Below are positions 1 through 5,540 of a stretch of DNA of 7,187 nt, piece after piece. Below the pieces are notes generated by a model, which was given only the letters and a program-made list of their open reading frames with translations, did no database searches and was not told the origin of the DNA. Each line of letters opens with the position of its first letter. The stretch's first letter is position 1. The position numbers and the translations under genes are program-made. This DNA comes from Bacteroidales bacterium (GTDB taxonomy: Bacteria > Bacteroidota > Bacteroidia > Bacteroidales > UBA7960): assembly GCA_003560215.1 (NCBI GenBank), contig PWIY01000219.1:1-7187 (forward strand), in the 5' to 3' direction.

Positions 1-1097
1 GGAGACCACGCCACGTTGCGTTCATGAACTCCGGAAGTTTCCGTAAAATTGCGGGTAATGCCGCTGCTTGCCGGCACGCTCCAAACATCTCCGCGGGCTC
101 CAAAGGCAATCCGGCTACCATCAGGTGCCAGGGAAGCACTGCGGATCATTTCCGAAGCATCCTTATGCTGATCTCGCCCCATGGCCAGATCTTCTGCAAT
201 TTTTATTTCCAGTCGTTCCACAGCCTCAGTGTCAAGTTCAAAAAGGTACAGATAGCCGCCGTTTTCAAAAATGATCGCATCATCGCCCAGCGAAGGGAAC
301 TTGATGTCAAAATCCTCAAAATGAGTCACCTTCCTGGTCTGCTCACTACCCAGGTCATACACGAACAGGTTTGCCCGGCCGTCCCGGTCCGACACAAAAT
401 ACACCTTGTCATCAACCCACATCGGGAAAACATCCTGCGACTGATTTTCGGTCAGGTTCACCGTTGAACGGTCTGAAAGGTCATGCAGCCATACATCATC
501 CGCCATACCACCTTCATAATACTTCCAGGTACGAAACTCCCTGAAAACGCGGTTATAAACGAACCGCTCCCCGTCATCCGAATAACTGATCCATCCACCT
601 TCCGGTACCGGTACCTGTTCCGGCATCCCGCCATTGATATTGACAAGATAAAGCTCCCCCTTAAAGGCATTAAAGGAACGTTTCCGGGTACGGAAAACAA
701 TATGGTCATTGTCTTTCCATCCCATCACAATGTTATTGGGGCCCATACGGTCCGACAGATCATCCCGGCCAAGGGTGGCCGTATAAGTGAGTCGCTCGGG
801 AACACCACCACCCGCAGGCATGAGGTAAACCTCTGTATTGCCGTCGTACTGAGCGGTAAAAGCAATATGTTCCCCATCCGGGCTGAACCGGGCAAACATC
901 TCATACCCCGGGTGGCTGGTCATTTTACGGGCCAGCCCTCCGTCCCGGCTTACCGTGTAGAGATCACCGGCATAGGAAAAGACCACCTGGTCTCCGTGTA
1001 CCGCCGGGAAACGCAACAATCGTGCATCCTCAATCACCTGTGCAGAGGTGATAAAGGGCAACAGAAAACAAATCATTATTGTAAACAGTTTTTTCAT
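1..1097 (-). CDS. Tricorn-like S41 peptidase, N-terminal part (3' end off window)
   Basis: The frame is open from the ATG at 1097 to the window edge, giving 365 complete codons and no stop, so the C-terminal part is missing. Residues 1-20 (MKKLFTIMIC...SAQ) form a signal peptide, so the protein should be exported. The rest is a run of beta-propeller blades of the WD40-like/PD40 (TolB-type) kind, for example FSPDGEHIAF at 71-80, VSDRDG at 235-240 and APDGSRIAFGARGD near 324-337, alternating with YLVNINGG-type strands. The motifs DRMGPNN (116-122), RSFNAFKGELYLV (140-152) and FRTWKYYEGG (188-197) are what I know from bacterial tricorn-protease homologues. In these a propeller gates peptides to a C-terminal PDZ plus S41 serine-protease domain, which would lie left of the window. 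The serine catalytic residues therefore cannot be checked. A shorter TolB-like propeller protein without the protease is the alternative. It is transcribed divergently from the peroxiredoxin. Confidence 0.85.
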   Translation of the reverse strand, partial: MKKLFTIMICFLLPFITSAQVIEDARLLRFPAVHGDQVVFSYAGDLYTVSRDGGLARKMTSHPGYEMFARFSPDGEHIAFTAQYDGNTEVYLMPAGGGVPERLTYTATLGRDDLSDRMGPNNIVMGWKDNDHIVFRTRKRSFNAFKGELYLVNINGGMPEQVPVPEGGWISYSDDGERFVYNRVFREFRTWKYYEGGMADDVWLHDLSDRSTVNLTENQSQDVFPMWVDDKVYFVSDRDGRANLFVYDLGSEQTRKVTHFEDFDIKFPSLGDDAIIFENGGYLYLFELDTEAVERLEIKIAEDLAMGRDQHKDASEMIRSASLAPDGSRIAFGARGDVWSVPASSGITRNFTETSGVHERNVAWS

Positions 1098-1141
1098 AGT
1101 GCTAAGGTTTTGGATCATTGAAAAAATTATCAATCAGGTAG

Positions 1142-1149
1142 CAAATATA
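1142..1149 (-). promoter_or_regulatory. Bacteroidota-type -7 box of the tricorn-like gene
   Basis: Read on the minus strand the bases are TATATTTG, an exact match to the TAnnTTTG -7 element used by the primary sigma factor of Bacteroidota. It sits 44 bases upstream of the ATG at 1097. A -33 TTG at the usual 19-21 base distance is not clear; the region there is only T-rich. The call rests on the -7 box and its position. Confidence 0.5.
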
Positions 1150-1208
1150 ACTTTTTATGGCATTGAGGGAAAGACCTGACGGGTGAACAAATTATCGGGA
1201 GACGTGTT

Positions 1209-1255
1209 AAAAGTGCAAAGGCATATGCCACAGGCAATATGCACTTTTTCTTTTT
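1209..1255 (+). other. Stem-loop with T-rich tail upstream of the peroxiredoxin gene
   Basis: AAAAGTGCA (1209-1217) pairs perfectly with TGCACTTTT (1240-1248). Between the arms, TATGCC (1224-1229) pairs with GGC and ATA (1233-1235, 1237-1239) around an ACA loop with one bulged A. An alternative fold pairs GCATATGCC (1221-1229) with GGC-A-ATATGC (1233-1242) and competes for the outer arm. The tail TTTTTCTTTTT follows on the plus strand, so the element looks like an intrinsic terminator or attenuator in the peroxiredoxin leader. No upstream plus-strand gene in the window needs a terminator here. An operator palindrome around GCATATGC is another reading. Confidence 0.5.
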
Positions 1256-1295
1256 ATATAATAATTTTTCAAGCTCAATTTAAAACTCATAAGTT

Positions 1296-1991
1296 ATGGA
1301 AGAACTGAAACAAGTCCAGGAAGAACAAACAAGATTACCCCTGATCGGTGATCCGGCTCCTTCATTCAAAGCCAAAACCACCATGGGACCGATCAATTTC
1401 CCGGAAGATTACAAAGGCAAGTGGGTGATTCTGTTCAGCCACCCTGCAGACTTCACCCCTGTATGCACCACTGAGTTCATGACATTTGCCACCATGCAGG
1501 AAGACTTCCGCAAGCTCAACACAGAGCTTATCGGACTGTCAATCGATAGCATTTATGCACACATTGCATGGTTGCGAACCATTAAGGAAAAGATAGAATT
1601 CAGGGGGATGAAAAATGTGGAAGTCAACTTTCCTGTGATCGAAGACCTTAAAATGCACGTATCCAGAAAATTTGGCATGATTCATAGCAACTCTTCCACC
1701 ACCCAGGCGGTCAGGGCCGTTTTCATCATGGATCCGGAGGCCAACGTCAGGGCCATCCTCTATTATCCGCTGAGCACCGGGCGCAATATGGATGAGATCA
1801 AACGGATGATCATAGCCATGCAGAAAGCGGACAAAGAGCAGATCGCCACACCGGCCAACTGGCAGCCGGGTGACGATGTGATCGTACCTCCCCCGGGATC
1901 ATGCGGCACAGCCAAAGACCGCGTCGAAAGCAAAGACGATGACCAGTACTGTCTGGACTGGTTCATGTGTTTCCGCAAAGAGAAGAAATAA
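1296..1991 (+). CDS. Peroxiredoxin, archaeal/Prx6-like AhpC-TSA family
   Basis: This 231-residue protein is a thiol peroxidase that reduces hydrogen peroxide and organic hydroperoxides; it has no signal peptide and should be cytoplasmic. The active-site signature PxxxTxxC is present (P50, T54, C57, in HPADFTPVCTTEF), and R140 in VRAVF is the usual active-site arginine. The long C-terminal extension has W189 and the PPP at 198-200, followed by three cysteines at 203, 219 and 225 (GSCG, QYCLDWF, FMCF). Spacing of C219 and C225 matches the C207/C213 pair of the decameric Aeropyrum-type enzymes, so C219 is the likely resolving residue and the enzyme is probably 2-Cys in mechanism. C203 is extra. 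The length is normal for this class. The start is the ATG at 1296 in an A/T-rich leader with no Shine-Dalgarno sequence, as is common in Bacteroidota. It appears monocistronic, with a stem-loop upstream and a strong terminator 10 bases after the stop. The electron donor cannot be read from the window. Confidence 0.95.
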   Translation: MEELKQVQEEQTRLPLIGDPAPSFKAKTTMGPINFPEDYKGKWVILFSHPADFTPVCTTEFMTFATMQEDFRKLNTELIGLSIDSIYAHIAWLRTIKEKIEFRGMKNVEVNFPVIEDLKMHVSRKFGMIHSNSSTTQAVRAVFIMDPEANVRAILYYPLSTGRNMDEIKRMIIAMQKADKEQIATPANWQPGDDVIVPPPGSCGTAKDRVESKDDDQYCLDWFMCFRKEKK

Positions 1992-2000
1992 TCAGGGACG

Positions 2001-2031
2001 AAGCACCGGCCGGAATGGCCGGTGCTTTTTT
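2001..2031 (+). terminator. Intrinsic terminator of the peroxiredoxin gene
   Basis: AAGCACCGGCC (2001-2011) and GGCCGGTGCTT (2017-2027) form a perfect 11-bp GC-rich stem around a GGAAT loop, followed by a run of six T (2026-2031). It begins 10 bases after the stop codon. The other orientation lacks a comparable T tail, so it serves the plus strand only. Confidence 0.93.
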
Positions 2032-2090
2032 ATAAAAAAACCTTTTTGCATTAAACAAATTAATTTTTTGCCTGTTTATAACATAAACAC

Positions 2091-2122
2091 TTGTATAAAT
2101 CAGAAAAAAATACATACCTTTA
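2091..2122 (+). promoter_or_regulatory. Probable promoter of the outer-membrane barrel gene
   Basis: TTG at 2091-2093 is followed after 21 bases by TACCTTTA (2115-2122). This fits the Bacteroidota -33/-7 arrangement (TTG, 19-21 bases, TAnnTTTG) with the final G replaced by A. Transcription would start near 2129 and leave a leader of about 140 bases before the ATG at 2267. Confidence 0.5.
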
Positions 2123-2159
2123 TATGCCATACCTGGCGTATTAAAAAATCCGGTGCCGG

Positions 2160-2188
2160 GCTGACTGGTTATCGACCCTGAAGTCAGC
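2160..2188 (+). other. Leader hairpin of the outer-membrane barrel gene
   Basis: GCTGACT (2160-2166) is complementary to AGTCAGC (2182-2188), with GGT (2167-2169) able to pair with ACC (2175-2177) around TATCG. It lies in the predicted untranslated leader, about 80 bases before the start codon, and has no T tail, so it is not a terminator. I do not recognise it as a known riboswitch; it may be a stability or regulatory element, or chance. Confidence 0.3.
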
Positions 2189-2266
2189 GACGTTGGAAAT
2201 GCCGTTAATTAGCGCGAAAGAGTCCTGAATGAATTATTCTAAATTACTAACAAAAAGGAAAGACAA

Positions 2267-2797
2267 ATGAGACAAATGAAACAATTTGCAATGGTTTTAA
2301 GTGTCCTGATCCTAACAGGCATTTTCTCAAATCAGGCAACAGCCCAGCCAAATATGGAAGAGGGGCAGATTGCTGTCAATGCCGGGTTTACCTACGGGTT
2401 TACCATTGAGGAGCCCGGCTTGCGCGTGGGTGCCACCTATTTTCTGAGTGAAGATATGCGGGTTGGTGCTGATGTGACATACTGGTTTGTGGATTCCCAC
2501 GGAGGAGTTGATTTCACCTACCTGGAATTTAACGGGAATTTTCACTATCTCTTTCACAAGGAAGATGACCTGGTTATCTACGGAATTGGAGCACTGGGTG
2601 TACATTATGCCGATGTTTCATCACCGGAAATGAACGGCTGGGGTGGTGGCAGTTATTCTGATACGGAACTCGGCCTGGGTATTGGCGGAGGGGTTGAATA
2701 CAACCTCGGGGGCTTTTCCATCTTTGCCGAGCCCAAACTGTTCCTTACAGGGTTTGACCAGCTAAAATTCAATGTTGGTGCAAGGTTTTATTTGTAA
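2267..2797 (+). CDS. Small outer-membrane beta-barrel protein
   Basis: The 176-residue product has a signal peptide (MRQMKQFAMVLSVLILTGIF, cleavage probably after ATAQ at residue 27). The mature chain of about 149 residues alternates polar and hydrophobic/aromatic residues in short strands: QIAVNAGFTYGF, LRVGATYFL, MRVGADVTYWF, LEFNGNFHYLF, LVIYGIGALGVHYA, TELGLGIGGGVEYNL, FSIFAEPKLFL and LKFNVGARFYL. That is about eight strands, the size of OmpX/OmpW-like or OMP_b-brl family barrels. The C-terminus ends in an aromatic-containing strand, as barrels inserted by the BAM machinery do. Function (small pore, adhesin or structural) cannot be told. The ATG at 2267 is preceded by AAGGA (2255-2259) at a 7-base spacing; a second ATG three codons later is possible. 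It has its own probable promoter, and no terminator is visible between it and the TM2 gene. Confidence 0.88.
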   Translation: MRQMKQFAMVLSVLILTGIFSNQATAQPNMEEGQIAVNAGFTYGFTIEEPGLRVGATYFLSEDMRVGADVTYWFVDSHGGVDFTYLEFNGNFHYLFHKEDDLVIYGIGALGVHYADVSSPEMNGWGGGSYSDTELGLGIGGGVEYNLGGFSIFAEPKLFLTGFDQLKFNVGARFYL

Positions 2798-2821
2798 AAC
2801 ACAATAAATCTGCTATCTTTG
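2792..2821 (+). promoter_or_regulatory. Promoter of the TM2-domain gene
   Basis: TTG (2792-2794) and TATCTTTG (2814-2821) are separated by 19 bases, a full match to the Bacteroidota -33/-7 consensus TTG and TAnnTTTG. The -33 element overlaps the last codons of the barrel gene. The start would be near 2828, giving a short leader of about 30 bases before the ATG at 2860. Confidence 0.72.
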
Positions 2822-2859
2822 TAGACAAGACGATAATTTAACCAACCAAATTCTTGACT

Positions 2860-3276
2860 ATGAGTAGATTTATCCTCTCCTTATTGTTCCTTTTCCTGGG
2901 GGCCGCAGTCGTCCAGGGAAACACAAGCAATTACTTTCTGGATCATTCGGCCGTGGATCAGCTGTTCGCTGAAGCCGAAGAAGTGGATCCGCTGGCAATG
3001 CACAGCATGGCACCTACAGTGGCTGCCACACAAAACAATGTATCAATTGCCCAGGACAAAGAGCCGGCCGTAGCATTTCTGCTTGCATGGTTTGTAGGCC
3101 CACTGGGGATACACCGTGCATACCTGGGTACATCCACAGGCACAATTGTAGGATACATACTGACGCTGGGAGGTTGCGGTATCGTAGCCTTTGTGGACTG
3201 GGTTGTTTTGCTGATTGGAGTTATCAATGATGACATCAGCAAGTACGTGGACAACCCGAGTTTCTTTATGTGGTAG
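2860..3276 (+). CDS. TM2-domain protein with N-terminal signal or anchor
   Basis: The 138-residue product starts with a hydrophobic signal or anchor (MSRFILSLLFLFLGAAVVQG), then a polar linker of about 45 residues. The TM2 domain covers about 68-122: a first membrane helix (AVAFLLAWFVGPLGIHRAYLG, 70-90), a short loop, and a second helix (FVDWVVLLIGV, 111-121) followed by polar NDDISKYVDN. The GIHRAYLG turn and the downstream D113 are typical of the TM2 family, small two-helix membrane proteins of unclear molecular function; in Bacteroidota a secretory leader plus TM2 is a recurring form. I chose the ATG at 2860; a TTG two codons earlier (2854) is in frame but less likely. No Shine-Dalgarno is present, which fits the phylum. 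The stop lies 3 bases from the stop of the convergent operon, and its terminator is inside that operon's last gene. Confidence 0.88.
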   Translation: MSRFILSLLFLFLGAAVVQGNTSNYFLDHSAVDQLFAEAEEVDPLAMHSMAPTVAATQNNVSIAQDKEPAVAFLLAWFVGPLGIHRAYLGTSTGTIVGYILTLGGCGIVAFVDWVVLLIGVINDDISKYVDNPSFFMW

Positions 3277-3279
3277 TGT

Positions 3280-4185
3280 CTATTCTGCATCAATTTTCTC
3301 TTCCAGGCTGAAGAGAAACTCACGCACAGCCGCCAGGGTTTCGTCCCGGCGGCTTTTTTTATTGTTCTCAGCCAGCAATCCGGCCTGCCTGATGCCTCCG
3401 AAATAAAAGGACTGAAATGGCCCCAACCCGGCAAAAACTCCGGCAACATAGTAACCATTTATAGCCATTGCGGCAAACGCACCCAAAGAGGCAAGCTGGG
3501 AAAACGCATTGAGCATGCCCCACCCCGCTTCCCCGGCATACAATTGACCAGAGCCGGGAATAAACGTGGACCAGAGACGGGCTTTTTCCGGATCAGGCTT
3601 TCGTTGTTCTTCTTTCAACATAAGGATCTCTGCATAACAGGCCAGCTGCTCTTCCGCTATTTCTTCCGCCATTTCCGGGTCACCGGAAAAATTAAGCACC
3701 CAGCTTTCAATGTGGTCTGCCAGTGCATCCCATTGCCTGAGGTCGTTGAGCACAAGGCCTTCCAGCAAATAAACACGCTGCCCCGAATCCTGGCCGTAAC
3801 GATGTCTGAACTGCTGCAACAATGCAAAAGCCTCACCAGGATCGCCATCCATATAGGCACAGAATGCCATTTCATACAGCACCTCCTGTCGCAGTGAGTC
3901 TTTGCCACTGAAGGTGACGGAGCGGCGCAGATCAGCGAGCGCCCTGTCGTATTCTCTAAGCTGCTTGAGTGCCTGGGCCTTCTTCAGGTTTGCGGTGATC
4001 CGCATCAAAGGCTCCTCAGACTCAAAGTAGACCCGTTCATATGCAACAGATGACTCAAAATAATTACCTGAAGCAAACAGGCTGTCCGCCCGCCTCATAA
4101 GCTGTTCAGTCTGTGCATGGGCTCCTTCAGAAAGCGTTCCGCAAAGGAATATGCATATCAAATAAAATCCGTTGATCCATTTCAT
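3280..4185 (-). CDS. Exported TPR protein with C-terminal PGxGxxYAG hydrophobic module (operon's last gene)
   Basis: The 301-residue product begins with a signal peptide (MKWINGFYLICIFLCGTLSE, cleavage probably after AHAQ at residue 25). Residues 26-185 are helical TPR-like repeats: ADSLFASGNYFESSVAYERV (33-52), KKAQALKQLREYDRALADL (68-86), LYEMAFCAYMDGDPGEAFALL (103-123) and weaker ones after. From 201 the character changes: ARLWSTFIPGSGQLYAGEAG (202-221) is followed by two or three hydrophobic segments (223-267) and a polar charged tail. The IPGSGQLYAG turn resembles TM2/DUF5683-type membrane modules. The start is secure despite a 59-base overlap with the upstream gene: AGGAG lies 7 bases before the ATG (4193-4197), and the next ATG (4098) would remove the signal peptide. 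I do not recognise a named family. TPRs suggest a protein-binding scaffold at the periplasmic face. No terminator for the operon is visible after the stop. Confidence 0.85.
   Translation of the reverse strand: MKWINGFYLICIFLCGTLSEGAHAQTEQLMRRADSLFASGNYFESSVAYERVYFESEEPLMRITANLKKAQALKQLREYDRALADLRRSVTFSGKDSLRQEVLYEMAFCAYMDGDPGEAFALLQQFRHRYGQDSGQRVYLLEGLVLNDLRQWDALADHIESWVLNFSGDPEMAEEIAEEQLACYAEILMLKEEQRKPDPEKARLWSTFIPGSGQLYAGEAGWGMLNAFSQLASLGAFAAMAINGYYVAGVFAGLGPFQSFYFGGIRQAGLLAENNKKSRRDETLAAVREFLFSLEEKIDAE
3328..3360 (+). terminator. Intrinsic terminator of the TM2 gene, inside the opposing gene
   Basis: AGCCGCC (3328-3334) pairs with GGCGGCT (3348-3354), and GGG (3336-3338) pairs with CCC (3345-3347) with one bulged A at 3335 and a TTTCGT loop. 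Seven T (3354-3360) follow. It starts about 51 bases after the TM2 stop, within the 3' coding part of the minus-strand TPR gene, where the same bases encode lysine- and arginine-rich codons (KKSRR) and LAA. Confidence 0.85.
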
Positions 4186-5065
4186 GGTTAAACTCCTGGT
4201 TTACACGTCTGGAAGCAGTCACACTTCCCACAATATTCCCCACATAGAATGCACCGGCCGCAGAGGCAGACAACACAAACAACACACTGTCCGGGCCGGA
4301 TCCCCGGTAAAAATCAAACGCAGTCAGGCCCAGCGCCGCCACATACAAAAACCCGGCAACCCCTTCTGCCGGCTTTCCTGCATATATTTTTCCCAACCCG
4401 GGAACAGCAGCAGACAACATCCCGGCTACAAAAGGTGAAGAAGCACGACGCTCCTTTAACCGGATGTAATGATGCACCATTTGTTGCTCCTGTGTGGCTG
4501 TTACATGGTAGTTTCCGGAGAAATCAGCGGCTTGCAGGCGGTATTGCTCAAGATCCCTTTTCAGCAAAGCAATGCCGCCCAGTTGCAAACGTTGCAGGGC
4601 ATGATACAAATCGCCCTGGCCGGTATCAGTTCGCTCAAGCACTCCCCTGGCCTTTGGTGTATCTCCCTTGTGGGCAAGGTTATAGGCTGCAAAAAACCGG
4701 GATTTTCGATACACCGGACTGTCATTGCTGACTCTCAGAAAATATTCAGCAGAACGGTCCAGTTCCTTCTGCTGATAATGCACCCACCCTTTCAGATAAT
4801 GGAGCGAATCGAGCTGGCGGCTGTTTTCAGGTTCCAGCTTTTCCAGAAGAAAAAGACTTTCCCTGTAGTCATCCCTGCCTATCAGGTAACGTATAAAACG
4901 CACCTCCCTGCTCCAGCTGAAGTCGTCCCCGGCGGGTTGCCCTGAAACCACGGGGCTTACAACCCCACCCTGCAGGTTGATGCTTTTGCCGTGTTCAGCA
5001 GCATACCCGGCATGAACCGTCAACATGAATAAAAGCATTAAAACTGCAGGCAGGAGTTTAGTCAT
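4127..5065 (-). CDS. Exported TPR-like protein with C-terminal PGxGxxYAG hydrophobic module
   Basis: The 312-residue product has a signal peptide (MTKLLPAVLMLLFMLTVHAG, cleavage around YAA at 21-23). Residues 50-145 read as TPR-like helix pairs, for example RYLIGRDDYRESLFLLEKL (59-77), LHYLKGWVHYQQKELDRSAEYFL (88-110) and RFFAAYNLAHKGDTPKARGVL (123-143). The C-terminal module starts with MLSAAVPGLGKIYAGKPAEG (216-235), then hydrophobic segments (236-252, 261-282) containing FYVGNIVGS, and a polar tail with RRVN. It aligns in outline with the module of the next gene, so the two look like diverged neighbours with the same architecture. A longer in-frame version from 5152 has no signal peptide at its N-terminus and overlaps YidD by 95 bases; I prefer the ATG at 5065, which overlaps the YidD stop by 8 bases and keeps the signal peptide. 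No named family is recognised; a role with the YidD-like protein is inferred from linkage. Confidence 0.84.
   Translation of the reverse strand: MTKLLPAVLMLLFMLTVHAGYAAEHGKSINLQGGVVSPVVSGQPAGDDFSWSREVRFIRYLIGRDDYRESLFLLEKLEPENSRQLDSLHYLKGWVHYQQKELDRSAEYFLRVSNDSPVYRKSRFFAAYNLAHKGDTPKARGVLERTDTGQGDLYHALQRLQLGGIALLKRDLEQYRLQAADFSGNYHVTATQEQQMVHHYIRLKERRASSPFVAGMLSAAVPGLGKIYAGKPAEGVAGFLYVAALGLTAFDFYRGSGPDSVLFVLSASAAGAFYVGNIVGSVTASRRVNQEFNHEMDQRILFDMHIPLRNAF
4193..4197 (-). promoter_or_regulatory. Shine-Dalgarno site of the last operon gene
   Basis: The minus strand reads AGGAG 7 bases upstream of the ATG at 4185. It lies inside the coding sequence of the preceding TPR gene and decides the start in favour of the 59-base overlap. 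Such a clear site is unusual here, since most genes in the window have none. Confidence 0.65.
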
Positions 5066-5540
5066 AAGCGCTTCTAGTATAAATGCCGGTATCCTCCACT
5101 GCTTTCCCTGATTCCTCATGAATATGCATGGGATGAATATCAAAAGCAGCAACCCTGTTGCAGCGTGAAAGACGGTCAGCGGTCGCTGCCACCCCTCTTA
5201 CCAGCCCGAGGTCTCTGATCAGTTCTTTGCTGAACCCGGAACAAGTGGGATGGTACAGGCACTCAGAGGGGAGCTGTGGAGATACAAAACGCTGGTATAC
5301 AAACATCATCCCACCGAGTGACAATCGTACCGGGTTAATCCGGGACAAAAAGCGGTCGTTTCCTGCGTCCATAAAAGAAACTCCGGATCCATCCTGTTCA
5401 ACCACAGAGGCATCGTGGCCGGAACGTAGCAACTCGCTGTCATTTAAGGGTTTATCGGCAAAACCATGTGATGCCGCAAGTATCAGGCACATGCAACAAA
5501 ACGCCCTGCCTGTAAATTTATTCAACAATACGCGCATCAT
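5058..5540 (-). CDS. yidD: YidD-domain protein with N-terminal signal or membrane anchor
   Basis: The YidD domain (about 74-128 of 160 residues) is recognisable from VYQRFVSP (81-88), CLYHPTCSGF (94-103), the G-x-x-x-G region near 112-116, and RLSRC (123-127). These match the YQRFISP, CRFxPTCSxY and RxxxC signatures of the membrane-protein insertion efficiency factor, with its three cysteines at 94, 100 and 127. YidD assists YidC-dependent insertion in E. coli, where it is about 85 residues, cytoplasmic and next to rnpA and yidC. Here there is an extra 70 residues in front, beginning with a hydrophobic leader (RAFCCMCLILAASHGFA, about 12-28), so the domain is probably periplasmic or tethered. 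The arginine of CRF is replaced by L95. The start is the ATG at 5540 or the adjacent one at 5537; both overlap the LolA-like gene by about 20 bases. The TTG at 5558 is less likely. The symbol is by domain; the exact role is uncertain. Confidence 0.82.
   Translation of the reverse strand: MMRVLLNKFTGRAFCCMCLILAASHGFADKPLNDSELLRSGHDASVVEQDGSGVSFMDAGNDRFLSRINPVRLSLGGMMFVYQRFVSPQLPSECLYHPTCSGFSKELIRDLGLVRGVAATADRLSRCNRVAAFDIHPMHIHEESGKAVEDTGIYTRSAYD

Noticed and set aside
24..1121. Plus-strand open frames of about 147 and 212 codons under the left-end gene
   Set aside because: They lack family character or signal peptides, and they lie opposite a continuous minus-strand frame with clear tricorn/PD40 motifs and its own promoter.
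1209..1255. Terminator of the left-end minus-strand gene
   Set aside because: That gene is transcribed away from this hairpin, so it cannot end there.
1098..1295. OxyR-type or other named operator for the peroxiredoxin
   Set aside because: No sequence here matches a binding motif I can state with confidence.
1939..2181. Plus-strand 80-codon frame across the peroxiredoxin end and terminator
   Set aside because: It overlaps the true 3' end in another frame and runs through the strong terminator hairpin; the composition is not protein-like.
5066..5152. N-terminal extension of the first TPR gene to 5152
   Set aside because: It would overlap the YidD gene by 95 bases and place the signal peptide internally; the ATG at 5065 gives a clean signal peptide and an 8-base overlap.
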